Assembly: GCF_009866765.1 (NCBI RefSeq)
Contig: NZ_CP019431.1
Span: 2,046,001-2,110,000, forward strand
Length of the DNA: 64,000 bases
Source of the DNA: Pseudomonas sp. S35
GTDB lineage: Bacteria > Pseudomonadota > Gammaproteobacteria > Pseudomonadales > Pseudomonadaceae
Direction of reading: 5' to 3'
The notes under the pieces were generated by a model. The model did no database searches. It had not been told where the DNA came from and saw only the letters and a list, made by a program, of their open reading frames with translations. Every line of letters starts with the position of its first letter. Positions within the stretch are counted from its first letter, which is position 1. Below are positions 35,754 to 44,325 of this stretch, piece by piece. Position numbers and translations under genes: made by a program.

Positions 35754-36326
35754 TCATCGTGAACGTACGAGCCGGTACTGGCGGCGATCACCGTAGGCAG
35801 GTCCCTGCGTCTCGGTATTGGCGCATAGGCGACCCTCGCATAGCGTCACGTCGGCTGCGTTGTAAGCGCGCAAAAGCTCCGCGCGTAGTTGGTTGTCGCG
35901 GATGTCTTGGCGGTACTGCATCAGTAGCCAACCGCCGCCAGCGAGCAACAGCAGCAAACTCCCAAGCGTGACGGCGGCGCTCTTCCACAGCAGCAGGCGT
36001 TGCATGCGCTCGACGTGCTTGAGTTGGGCGGCCAGCGACTGCGCGCCCCCGCTGATCAAATTGCCCGCGTGCTGCAGCCGCTTTTCAAAGCCGGCGACGG
36101 ACTCGTCAAGGCCGTTCTGCACCTGCCGGATCAAAGCATCCGGAACACGCTGCAATGTCTCCTGCACCGAACGCACGGTCACGCCCGGCAATGATTGCGT
36201 GACTTGTTCGAGGTGCTGTACGAGTCGCTGTTGTTGTCGACCAAGGTCGGCGCAGCTGCGCTCGAACTGTTCCATCAGCGCGGCGGCCTGGCTCGCCAGC
36301 GCCAGCGTTTCGGACTGGTTCATCAT
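35754..36326 (-). CDS. Coiled-coil, single-pass membrane protein
   Basis: 190 residues. Residues 1-110 are a long amphipathic helix region rich in Gln, Glu and Leu (RQQQRLVQHLEQVTQSLPGV), followed by one membrane helix (SAAVTLGSLLLLLAGGGWLLM, about 117-137) and a short C-terminal domain with two cysteines (VTLCEGRLCANTE). It starts 28 bp after the lipase gene on the same strand and is likely co-transcribed. Similar proteins, sometimes labelled relaxation proteins, accompany effector-like genes in Xanthomonadaceae (recollection only). Could be a membrane adaptor or an immunity factor. Confidence 0.6.
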   Translation of the reverse strand: MMNQSETLALASQAAALMEQFERSCADLGRQQQRLVQHLEQVTQSLPGVTVRSVQETLQRVPDALIRQVQNGLDESVAGFEKRLQHAGNLISGGAQSLAAQLKHVERMQRLLLWKSAAVTLGSLLLLLAGGGWLLMQYRQDIRDNQLRAELLRAYNAADVTLCEGRLCANTETQGPAYGDRRQYRLVRSR

Positions 36327-36353
36327 GCTTCCTAGAATAGGGCGTGTGGACGA

Positions 36354-37664
36354 TCAGAGGCTGCGCGCACCGATGCGCGGTGCTTCCTGCTGCTGCATGT
36401 CTGCTTGTTGCCGTTGTGTCTGCAACGCTTGCTGCGCCGCTTGGTGCTCTTGTCGGTTCACCGTTTCGATCGCTTCGGCGCGCAGCGTGCGACCAGGCTC
36501 CGCACTGGCCAATTCCTGCGTCATCTGCCGGAATATGTCGCGGTCGCCGTTTTGTGAGGCTGCCAGCATACGGTCGAGGAAGGCAGAGGGGTTGTCGTGC
36601 AACGTGAGGGATGCCGTGTTCTTCAGCGCGCCCGCGCCTTCCTCGTGGCCAGGCACCTTCAGTGTTGTCTGCCAGCCTTGCGGCGCGTGGCTGTGATCGC
36701 GCTCTTCGCGTAGTTGCTGCATCTGCTCCGGCCAGTTGGGTACCCCGATGATGTTTCGGCCCGCGCCCGGCGCCAACGGTCCGCGCAGTTCATCGATACC
36801 ATCAAGAATCACACCCTGCCAGCCGCGGGCGCCGAGCGTCACCCCATTCCGCAGCAACGCCACGTCGCCACGATACTTTTCGATCATTGGCGCGTGCTGC
36901 TGCACCAATTGTTGCGCGGCAGGGGCTTCCAGCACTGAACGATCCGGTTTGCCGTCGCTATCGACTGGTAGAAAGTTATGCATGCGATGCGAGTCCCCTA
37001 GGCCAACCGCAGCCGCAAGCGGATTGCGCAGGTCAAGCGCGCTGCGGCTGTTGTCGTAACCAGCCTGCTCCAGCGTGGCGATCTCCTTCGGCGCAGCGTA
37101 GACCCGCACCTCGCCGTAGTGCCGGCTGGCCGCACTGACCGGATCGCCAGCCATCACGTGATTGATCACATCGTGGCCGCCTTCTGGAATGCGACGGTCG
37201 AGGCTGACCCCCCCATACGCATTGAAGGTTTGGCCCTTTAGTCCAAAGTGGTGTGCGGTGATCTGAGTCAGGCCGCCCCCGAGGGAGTGGCCGGTGACGG
37301 TGACTTCGGGCCGATGGCCAGCACGCTTGGCTTGATGCTCCGCCATGTTCATTGCATGGCGGGTTAGTTCGATGGCGTCTGCTGCCTGCGCGTTGTGACG
37401 AGTGGCGACCATGCCACCATCCGCTAATAAACCATCTTGTATCGGCTGTCGGCCGAACTCACTGCCGCGATGGGCAACGACGATTTCGCCGGTGTCAGCT
37501 CTCCGATAAATGATGCCTTGGTAGCCTGACGGGCTATCCATGTATTCGACGCGTTTATAGGGAACACCGCCGATATTGACAGTTCGGCTGTTTTCGCCTG
37601 TTTCGAGGGGCTTGTGATAGACGTCTTCGGCAAGCGCAGCATATTGTTGACTGGTCAGGCTCAT
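36354..37664 (-). CDS. Lipase-fold effector-like protein, full length copy
   Basis: 436 residues, no signal peptide. Class 3 lipase/Mbeg1-like fold: GYQGIIYRRADTGEIVVAHRGSEF (oxyanion region, residues 48-70) and the nucleophile motif VTVTGHSLGGGLTQITAHHF (Ser127). The C-terminal ~100 residues form a separate Gln-rich helical tail (DIFRQMTQELASAEPGRTLR; QQALQTQRQQADMQQQE). Its place and composition recall the type IV secretion-signal domains (XVIPCD) of Xanthomonadaceae effectors, though I cannot see the diagnostic GLxRID motif. The start overlaps the stop of a lipoprotein gene upstream (ATGA), as in toxin-immunity pairs. Likely a phospholipase delivered to neighbour cells; delivery is inference. 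Confidence 0.7.
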   Translation of the reverse strand: MSLTSQQYAALAEDVYHKPLETGENSRTVNIGGVPYKRVEYMDSPSGYQGIIYRRADTGEIVVAHRGSEFGRQPIQDGLLADGGMVATRHNAQAADAIELTRHAMNMAEHQAKRAGHRPEVTVTGHSLGGGLTQITAHHFGLKGQTFNAYGGVSLDRRIPEGGHDVINHVMAGDPVSAASRHYGEVRVYAAPKEIATLEQAGYDNSRSALDLRNPLAAAVGLGDSHRMHNFLPVDSDGKPDRSVLEAPAAQQLVQQHAPMIEKYRGDVALLRNGVTLGARGWQGVILDGIDELRGPLAPGAGRNIIGVPNWPEQMQQLREERDHSHAPQGWQTTLKVPGHEEGAGALKNTASLTLHDNPSAFLDRMLAASQNGDRDIFRQMTQELASAEPGRTLRAEAIETVNRQEHQAAQQALQTQRQQADMQQQEAPRIGARSL

Positions 37665-38284
37665 GGCACTTCCTTGGTGGAAACCAGGGTTATCTTGAAC
37701 AACTGATTGCGCAACTCTTGCTTAAATTTGGTCGGATCAGAATTGCCCGTGTCCGGATAATTATCCATCTCATCTCTGGGGTACCCACCCGACCAAAAAT
37801 ATGTGACCTCTGGCGTGGAGCTAATAATTTTGTCTTTATATATTCCTGGCTGGAATCTTGTCTCTTTGGGGGCGCCTGTTGCCCTCAGCGAAATATCGGC
37901 ACTCGAAAGCTCCCAGTGACAAACGCCTTTGCCATAGTAGTCGGCATCGACCATCCCATCGGCATATATGGTTGCCACATATTTGGCTTCACTGATTTTT
38001 TGAAAGTGAATAGGTATTCCATCTTCCTTCGACTTGCTCCACACACCCTCGATCGGCTCCATCGGCGTACATTGCGTATGGTTGGTCATCTGATAGAACG
38101 CCATTCCCGATACATGCCCAAACGGTCCTGGCGCATCCTCGATAGTCATCGTGATCCGATACGCCTGGGTGGGATGAGGATTTTTGCGGTAGATCGGATC
38201 TCCATCGGCATCTGTCTTGCCAGGAGCAGCATTCATCGGGTTACACCCCGCTAAGAGAAAAACAAAAGATACAACTGACGCCAT
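37661..38284 (-). CDS. Lipoprotein, candidate immunity protein
   Basis: 207 residues. A short hydrophobic leader ends in a lipobox (FVFLLAGC, Cys14), so it is probably exported and acylated, facing the periplasm. The mature domain contains YRITMTIEDAPGPFGHVSGMAFYQM and four scattered cysteines. It precedes and overlaps the lipase gene, the arrangement of periplasmic inhibitors of phospholipase effectors. Oddity: no Lys/Arg precedes the hydrophobic core. An out-of-frame ATG 13 bp upstream has the better ribosome-binding site (GGAAGGG), and removing one C would give MKIMASVVS, so a small frameshift is possible. Confidence 0.6.
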   Translation of the reverse strand: MASVVSFVFLLAGCNPMNAAPGKTDADGDPIYRKNPHPTQAYRITMTIEDAPGPFGHVSGMAFYQMTNHTQCTPMEPIEGVWSKSKEDGIPIHFQKISEAKYVATIYADGMVDADYYGKGVCHWELSSADISLRATGAPKETRFQPGIYKDKIISSTPEVTYFWSGGYPRDEMDNYPDTGNSDPTKFKQELRNQLFKITLVSTKEVP

Positions 38285-38410
38285 GGATTTTCATGCACCC
38301 TTCCATGCTGAGGGCGATTGTTGTGAAGCAACCCATGTGGCCATGATGCGATTCTCCGTCAGCAATAGTTAATATTTATATTCAGCCATGCAGCACCAAG
38401 TAAAAAATAA

Positions 38411-38470
38411 CTAGAATTTCGTGCTGTACCCCAGCGCCACCATGCCGAGGCCCAGTGCGTCTTTGGCCCA
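38411..38470 (-). pseudogene. Remnant of an outer-membrane barrel protein C-terminus
   Basis: The minus strand reads AKDALGLGMVALGYSTKF then a stop (38411-38413). A terminal beta-strand ending in Phe is typical of outer membrane proteins. Nothing upstream continues the frame as a barrel, so this looks like a left-over tail in the middle of the cassette. Confidence 0.4.
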
Positions 38471-38503
38471 ACAATTAACCAAGGCGCCAGGGGTTAAATC
38501 GCA

Positions 38504-39552
38504 CTACTGGATACATCCAAAAATTCCTGCCCTTCCTTTGAAGAAGCCTTTGGGCGACAACGTAACTTTTACGGTTTGCCCGGGAGCCTTGATTTCAACA
38601 AACTTCTCAAGCACATCATCAAACATGGAGGTGAATTTCTCATTTTTATAGTAGGTCGTGAGTGTAGGCCTTCCATTGACTCCCTCGAAGCTAGTGCCCA
38701 AGTCCGTCGTTGTGCTCCCTTGAACTGCCAGCGCCATTGTCGTGAGGAGATAATATTTTCCAGGTTTGAGATTGGAGAATTGAAATTGACCTTTGTCATT
38801 GGTCATGCCATCAACACGAACCTGCATAGCGACAGGGGACACTTCAAGAGTGTCGCGCCCCTTCTTGAGCTTTGATGAAAGCTGAATTGCTTCGTTGAGG
38901 TAAGGTGTGGCCGGAAAGAGCGACACAGATTGGTTGCGCGCCAGGTAAGTGCCTCCCCATTTTCTACACGATGCACCACGCAAGCTGTACCTTTAATGGT
39001 GGAAGTGCCCAGTTCCAGAGCAGCTTGAGCAGCGCCAAGGTCGAATATTGATTTAGGCTGCAGCACGTTGAGTTTGCTAGACGTTGATGCTGTGGGCTCC
39101 GCAGCAACATCGTTCCTAGCACCCACTTCGTCAAGCCTTACTTTCGCCAACATTCCGCACATGGCGTTGCGCATGTCTTCCGGCTTCGCTTCCATTCCTG
39201 GAGGCAATGCTGCAATAACCGTCAACGTATTAAGATTTTCGTCTGCAGTGGCAAGTAACTGAAACCCGCGACACTTGTTGGTGGCTTTTTGAAAGAAATC
39301 TAACTTTACTTTGCCTTTTTCATTTCTTTTTTCGCCGATAACGAATCCTTCTTTTTCGGCGATTTGATGAAATTGCACTATAGCGTCACGTGCATTTAGT
39401 GTCTGTGACTCTCTCCATGTGCTGAACATCAAGACATTCGGCGCACTACTCGTATGAAAATTGGCTTCACAAGAGGCTGCTTCAGCTGCAGTTAGATAGC
39501 TGGCCAGGGAAAGATTAAATAGAAAAAAATAAATTATTCTTGAAGCTCGCAT
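38504..39552 (-). pseudogene. Exported protein gene broken by a frameshift
   Basis: Two frames together make one protein. The first begins at 39552 (GGAGA before the ATG) with a signal peptide (MRASRIIYFFLFNLSLASYLTAAEAA). It continues to CVVHRVENG; the second continues GTYLARNQSVSLFPATPYLNEA and later FQFSNLKPGKYYLLTTMALA, a prealbumin-like/carboxypeptidase-regulatory type fold. The join is at the four-C run 38955-38958; adding one C restores a continuous frame. The N-terminal half includes two Cys and a conserved-looking NAMCGMLAKVRLDE. Unknown function; it sits where an immunity or accessory gene of the second lipase copy would be. A sequencing error would also explain it. Confidence 0.6.
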
Positions 39553-39702
39553 CGATTTCTCCATGTCTTGTGAACTCTGAGTCTCGGTAGTTTGGGTCGC
39601 CGAGAACACGGTCTCTGGCCAGGAGATCATCAACAATCAGAAGAACTTGATCTCGTTGCCGAGGTGGTTGTTAGCCAAGTTGCCGTTGTTTCAACGGTCT
39701 GC

Positions 39703-39726
39703 CTAGTGCCAGGCGGGGGGCACTAG
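39703..39726. terminator. Hairpin at the end of the second lipase gene
   Basis: CTAGTGCC and GGCACTAG form an 8-bp perfect stem with an 8-base G-rich loop, overlapping the lipase stop codon. No U-tract in the lipase direction, so its role as terminator is uncertain. Confidence 0.35.
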
Positions 39727-40808
39727 CGGCTGCGCGCACCGACGCGCATTTCCTGCTGCTGCATGTCGGCTTGTTGCAGTTGTGTCTGCAACGCTTGCTG
39801 CGCAGCCTGGTGCTCTTGTCGGTTCACTGTTTCGATCGCCTCGGCGCGAAGCGCGCGGCCAGGCTCGGCATTGGCCAGTTCCTGCGTCATCTGCCGGAAC
39901 AGGCCCCGGTCGCCGTTCTGCGAGGCGGCCAGCATGCGGTCGAGGAACACGGCAGGATCGTTATGCAACGTGGAGGAGGGCTCGCCATTCGCCACCTGTA
40001 TCGCATTCTCGTGCCCAGGCACCCGCAGTGGGGTCTGCCAGCCCTGAGGCGCGGTACTGTGCTGTTGCGTGTCGTGCAGCTGCTGCATATGCTCGGGCCA
40101 TGTCGGTACGCCAATGGCGCTGCGTCCGGCGCCGGGCGCCAGTGGTCCGCGCAGTTCATCGATAGCATCGTCAGCCAAGCCCTGCCAGCCGCGTGCTCCG
40201 AGCGTGACGCCGCTGCGCAACGACGCCACGTCACCGCGATACTTGTCGATCATCGGCGCATAGTGCTGCGCCAATTGCCGCGCTTCCGGATCTTCCAGCA
40301 CCGAGTGGTCCGGCCTGCCGTTGCCATCCACCGGCAGGAAGTTGTGCATGCGGTGCGACCCCCCCAGTCTAACCGCCGCCGCAAGCGGATTACGTGCATC
40401 CAGCCCGCTACGGCTGTTGTCGTAACCATCCAGCTCCAACGTAGCGATCTCCTTCGGCGTGGCATACACCCGCACCTCACCGTAGTGCCGGCTGGCGGCA
40501 CTTACCGGATCGCCAGCCATCACGTGATTGATGACATCGTGGCCGCCTTCGGGAATGCGCCGGTCCAGGCTGACCGCGCCGTAGGAGTTGAAGGTCTCGC
40601 CCTTGAGGCCGAAATGATGTGCCGTGATCTGGGTCAGGCCACCGCCAAGGGAATGGCCGGTGACGGTGACTTCGGGCCGGTAACCATCTCGCTTAGCTTG
40701 GCGTTCCGCCATCTCCAGTGCATGCCGGGTCAGTTCGATGGCATCCGCCACCTGTGCGTTGTGGCGGGTGAGAACCATGCCACCGTCCGCCAACAATCCA
40801 TCTTGCAT
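39723..40808 (-). CDS. Lipase-fold effector-like protein, 5'-truncated second copy
   Basis: 361 residues. From its first codon (MQDGLLADGGMVLTRHN) it is near identical to residues 76-436 of the protein at 36354, keeping GHSLGGG (Ser53) and the Gln-rich tail. The first 75 residues, containing the HRGSE oxyanion region, are absent. In-frame homology extends only five codons upstream of the ATG (FDRQP against FGRQP) and then stops at a hairpin next to the relaxase gene. So it is a partial duplicate, probably inactive as a lipase, or a C-terminal cassette that could be recombined with the intact copy. Confidence 0.7.
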   Translation of the reverse strand: MQDGLLADGGMVLTRHNAQVADAIELTRHALEMAERQAKRDGYRPEVTVTGHSLGGGLTQITAHHFGLKGETFNSYGAVSLDRRIPEGGHDVINHVMAGDPVSAASRHYGEVRVYATPKEIATLELDGYDNSRSGLDARNPLAAAVRLGGSHRMHNFLPVDGNGRPDHSVLEDPEARQLAQHYAPMIDKYRGDVASLRSGVTLGARGWQGLADDAIDELRGPLAPGAGRSAIGVPTWPEHMQQLHDTQQHSTAPQGWQTPLRVPGHENAIQVANGEPSSTLHNDPAVFLDRMLAASQNGDRGLFRQMTQELANAEPGRALRAEAIETVNRQEHQAAQQALQTQLQQADMQQQEMRVGARSR

Positions 40809-40856
40809 GGGCTGACGATCGAACGTAAGCCCGGTCCAGAAGCCGGGCCTACGGCT

Positions 40857-42671
40857 TTAGGGGGCGCGCAGATATGGATTGTTGGGCGGTACTTCATCAA
40901 ACAGGTGTCTGGGATCCTGCAGCAGATAGCCGTGCAACTGCCGTGATTTGCGTGGCCCGATGACCTCGCAGGTCCAGATGTTCAATCCATTGTGTTGCTT
41001 GCGGTGCAGCAGCAGTTTCTCGAAGTGCTTCTGCACCCACTGCCATTCCTGCACTTTCTCCTGCTTAGCCAGCGCGGTGATTTGCGGGTGCTCTTGGGCG
41101 TAGCGCTGGAAGACGCCGGGACTGACCAGGTAAACAGTATCGGCGACTGTATGCACCAGTGCCTTGGCATCATTGATGATCAGCTTGCGTGACTCGATGC
41201 TCTGTTTTAGCCAGACGATGAAGTGTTGGGCTGAAGGCAATACCGGCGATGAAGTGCCTCCCGTTGGATTGCTTGGTTGGCTTGGCTTGGCAATGAGCTT
41301 CGCCTCGTATGCTTGTAAGTCCGCAGATGGCTCTTCTACAGCAGGCTGTGCCGAAAGAGCAGGTTCGCTGATAAGCGACAGCAAATCTTCCATCGCATTG
41401 GCTTGAGCCGGCTCGGACTCGGCGACTATTGCCGCGGATGCGTCCACAAACGAAGGGGAATCGACGGGATCGGGCGAAGGTCCAGGGGAGTCGCTGTTGT
41501 CCTCGACCACCTCGCCCGCCGAGGCTTCTTCGGTTACGGTGCCGCTGAAAGGCTGTGGGCGTTCTGCGGCTTCCCAGATCAGTGCTGGAGCCAGGCGCAG
41601 CAGCGTGAAGCTGTGCGACCAGCCGGTCTCGCTGGTGACCGTGGCTTTCCAGACGGCTTTGCCTTCGGGTGTTGCCTGGAGGATGCCGTGATCTTGCAGC
41701 ACATTGAATACGGCGGTGTTGTTTGAAGGAATGCCATCGATGCCCTGTGCCAGCAAGTGAGCGCGCAACTTGTCGGAGACGGTCTTGCTGACGAGCCACA
41801 GCGCATCGTGCGTCAGCCAGCCATCGGACGCCTGGGGCTGATTGAGCTTCAACTCTTCTTTGAGCAAATAGCGCAGGCCATCCAGCAGCTTGCGCTGCAA
41901 AGCGTGTTTCGGTGCGGCCATCGCCTTTGCCGGATCGCCTCCCAGTTCCTGGGCGACGGACGCACGGTCGGCCTTGACCACTAGTTCCCCGAGCACCCCG
42001 GCATGCTCGTACTGTCCTGCCATGACGTACAGCAGCGCAGCCCACAATGATGGGAAGCCGCTGAGCCAGTCTAGGATGAAGCGATCGATCACCTGGTGGT
42101 ACAGCAGGCCGGTAGCTGCACCGTGCAGACGATACTCGCGATCCTCCCGGTAGCGGAATCGGTAGGGTTGCTTCAGCGGACCATGCCATGGGTGCCAGAC
42201 ACTGCCGTCGGCATGCTCGACATGCAGGTCAACTGCGATCTTGCCGATGTCGTGAAGCAGCGCGGCGTAGGCGGTGGCGGCGGTCCAGGCTTCGGCTTGT
42301 GCGGCCTGGTCTTCGGGTGTTGTGCCAGCAGGTAACAGGTAGGACTGCCGCAGCTTGAGCGCGTAGGCCACGATTTCAAGCCCATGGTCGAGCATGCCAC
42401 CGTGGTAGGCATGGTGGTGGCTCTCAGAAGCGGGGAATTGCTGCACAAGCGCGGCGTAGCGCTGCAAGGGCGTGCGATACAGCGTGTCGAACTGCCGGCG
42501 AGACAGCGACGTGCGCTGCCAGATGTGTTCCAACAACTTCTGTCGGCGCGGGGTGGCGAGCAGGGACGCGGCCGTCTCCGGCCGCGTCAGCCCTTTCGGG
42601 AGGTCAGGGGCGGGTGCTGGCGACGGGGCGGCAGCGACCGAAGCCTGTTTTCGCTGGAACAGGGAGAGCAT
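40857..42671 (-). CDS. traI: MobH-family conjugative relaxase
   Basis: 604 residues from the ATG at 42671 (MLSLFQRKQASVAA); the open frame upstream to 43307 lies antisense to the antitoxin gene and is not used. The TraI_2 catalytic domain has the HD-type metal motifs FPASESHHHAYHGGMLDHGLE and YAALLHDIGKIAVDLHVEH, typical of MobH relaxases, and the C-terminal TraI_2_C winged domain covers about residues 500-604. A Pro/Ser/Glu-rich linker separates them. It nicks oriT and pilots ICE DNA into the recipient. Length is like the ICEclc relaxase. oriT is expected nearby; I could not assign it. Confidence 0.92.
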   Translation of the reverse strand: MLSLFQRKQASVAAAPSPAPAPDLPKGLTRPETAASLLATPRRQKLLEHIWQRTSLSRRQFDTLYRTPLQRYAALVQQFPASESHHHAYHGGMLDHGLEIVAYALKLRQSYLLPAGTTPEDQAAQAEAWTAATAYAALLHDIGKIAVDLHVEHADGSVWHPWHGPLKQPYRFRYREDREYRLHGAATGLLYHQVIDRFILDWLSGFPSLWAALLYVMAGQYEHAGVLGELVVKADRASVAQELGGDPAKAMAAPKHALQRKLLDGLRYLLKEELKLNQPQASDGWLTHDALWLVSKTVSDKLRAHLLAQGIDGIPSNNTAVFNVLQDHGILQATPEGKAVWKATVTSETGWSHSFTLLRLAPALIWEAAERPQPFSGTVTEEASAGEVVEDNSDSPGPSPDPVDSPSFVDASAAIVAESEPAQANAMEDLLSLISEPALSAQPAVEEPSADLQAYEAKLIAKPSQPSNPTGGTSSPVLPSAQHFIVWLKQSIESRKLIINDAKALVHTVADTVYLVSPGVFQRYAQEHPQITALAKQEKVQEWQWVQKHFEKLLLHRKQHNGLNIWTCEVIGPRKSRQLHGYLLQDPRHLFDEVPPNNPYLRAP

Positions 42672-42909
42672 GTAGGTGTCCTGGTGGTGGGCCGACCGGG
42701 AGGCCTTTTGGCCTTTTCGGGGTAGGGCCTTTCCCCTTGCACCCCATTCCCTTGCCATTTCTGCCCTTTGGCCTTTAACCGTTTCGGTATAGCGGGACGT
42801 AGATTGCGGTTCCAGCGTCAATGTGGAACCCGTTCGTGTGGATTGGGCGGTCGGCCTATGCTGCGCGGACGCCATTTCTGCCACGTGGGTTCTTGCTAGG
42901 GCGACAAAG

Positions 42910-42952
42910 TTGACAAAGGCGACTAGTGAGACTAAAGTTTGATCTACCTCAC
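42910..42952 (+). promoter_or_regulatory. Promoter and possible operator of the RES toxin-antitoxin genes
   Basis: TTGACA (42910-42915) and TAAAGT (42933-42938) with a 17-bp spacer. GACAAAG is directly repeated (42903, 42912) and GTGAG/CTCAC (42926-42930, 42948-42952) form an inverted repeat flanking the -10, suitable for autorepression. The antitoxin ATG is at 42964 with GGAG just before it. Confidence 0.55.
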
Positions 42953-42963
42953 ATCGCCTGGAG

Positions 42964-43596
42964 ATGATCATGTCCAATGCCGTCGAACTCATTGCCGACC
43001 GCCTGCCGCGCGTTACGGAGGAGGACGTGCGCCGCTTCGCCGCCATTGTCGATATCCGAGATGTCGGGGCTTTCGCGGCCGAGTTGCAGGCGTTCGTCCA
43101 CGAGCGTGTAGAGGCCGTGGAGCTTCCCGCCCGCTTGGAAATGGAGACGATGGAGCGGACCTTGGAACGCAAGGCGTCCGCGCTGCGCGCCGACACACGC
43201 TGGGCACCGAATGAAACCGAAGTCCAGCGAGGCCGTACCGTGTTGCTGGAAACCTTTAACCAGCCGCATAACGTGCCTATCCCCGAATTTGCCAAGTTGG
43301 CGGACAAGTCGCGTCAGCAGATCTACAAGGACATCCTCGCCCGTCGGTTGCTGGCACTGAACGTGGGGCCGCGCGGCCAGAAGCTGCCCGACTGGCAACT
43401 CGACCCGGTGAAGCAGCAGTTGACCCAAGCCGTGCTTCAGGAGGTAGAGGGCATCGACAACTGGACGATCTACGGTGCGCTGTCCGAACCGCTCGAAGGG
43501 TTGGGCGGGCGTTCGCCGGTGGATGCGGTGACGCCAGACTCGATCGACGTCGTAGCTGAGGCCGTGTTCAACGTGCTGGGCGTTCAGGTGCATTGA
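42964..43596 (+). CDS. Antitoxin of RES system, DUF2384/Xre-MbcA-ParS type
   Basis: 210 residues (start 42964 or 42970). N-terminal helical region, then a domain at about residues 100-205 with VPIPEFAKLADKSRQQIYKDI and GPRGQKLPDWQL, ending VDAVTPDSIDVVAEAV. This last part is the toxin-binding domain of MbcA/ParS antitoxins. The gene ends 12 bp before the RES toxin. The same ~98-residue domain is found at the C-terminus of the ICE integrase with about 40 identities by eye. It should neutralise the toxin and repress the operon. Confidence 0.85.
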   Translation: MIMSNAVELIADRLPRVTEEDVRRFAAIVDIRDVGAFAAELQAFVHERVEAVELPARLEMETMERTLERKASALRADTRWAPNETEVQRGRTVLLETFNQPHNVPIPEFAKLADKSRQQIYKDILARRLLALNVGPRGQKLPDWQLDPVKQQLTQAVLQEVEGIDNWTIYGALSEPLEGLGGRSPVDAVTPDSIDVVAEAVFNVLGVQVH

Positions 43597-43608
43597 GGCG
43601 AGGCTGCC

Positions 43609-44241
43609 ATGAGTCATGAGCTACCGTCATTCCTGATCAATGCGGGTGACCTGCTCCAACATGTGAGCCGCGTCGTCTATCGGGGCAGCCCACTGCACTA
43701 TGGCCGCAGCAGCACGAACCGCTACGACGCCCCGACGCGTGCCTACGGCGTGCTCTACCTGGGCCGCGATCTACCAACGGCGCTGATGGAATCGGTGTTC
43801 CACAAGCACCAGTGGCTTGCAGACACGAAACGCTCGATCGCGCTGAAAGAAGTCCAGGGCCGTATGGTGCGCGCCGTGGGCGTTCTGAACGATGTGCGCC
43901 TGGCCGATCTCACGGCACCGGGCGTCATGGCGGGCTACTTCGGCTTGAACCTGGAGCAATTGGCCAGTCGCGACTACACGCACACACAACAGGTGTCCGC
44001 CCAGGTGTATGCGATGCTCGGAGACGATGGCCTGCCGCTGTTCGACGGGGTGCTCTATCCGTCGCGCAACAACTATCCCGCCAAGAGCATTGCCCTGTTC
44101 GAGCGCGCGGAAGCGAAAGTCAAGGTCATCAAGGATATCGACTTGGTTGACCATGTGGACTGGCCGGGTTTCGTCGCCACCTATCGCATCGGTGTGGAGC
44201 CCGACCCTGGCCCGGTTGAACCGGATGACGAAGCGTCCTGA
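43609..44241 (+). CDS. RES-domain toxin (NAD+ degrading)
   Basis: 210 residues with the RES landmarks: Arg in VVYRGSPLHYG (near residue 25), the glutamate of LPTALMESVFH (near 61) and the serine region LYPSRNNYPAKSIALF (near 146). RES toxins are ADP-ribosyltransferase-like and degrade NAD+ when freed from the antitoxin. Located between the relaxase and conjugation genes, it probably stabilises the ICE after excision. Start shares no overlap with the antitoxin, 12-bp gap. Confidence 0.88.
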   Translation: MSHELPSFLINAGDLLQHVSRVVYRGSPLHYGRSSTNRYDAPTRAYGVLYLGRDLPTALMESVFHKHQWLADTKRSIALKEVQGRMVRAVGVLNDVRLADLTAPGVMAGYFGLNLEQLASRDYTHTQQVSAQVYAMLGDDGLPLFDGVLYPSRNNYPAKSIALFERAEAKVKVIKDIDLVDHVDWPGFVATYRIGVEPDPGPVEPDDEAS

Positions 44242-44325
44242 AGCAGCAAGAGAACACATTGAAGCTCCAAGCAGAATGAATTGGACCAAGCTGGAATAGG
44301 CATCCTCGTGTAGCAGGAGACGACC

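Noticed and set aside
36354..37664. Definite assignment of an XVIPCD secretion domain to the lipase tail
   Set aside because: Composition and location fit but the diagnostic motif was not found, so it is kept as a resemblance only.
42672..43307. N-terminal extension of the relaxase
   Set aside because: The extended frame is antisense to the antitoxin gene and low in similarity; the ATG at 42671 gives the normal family length.
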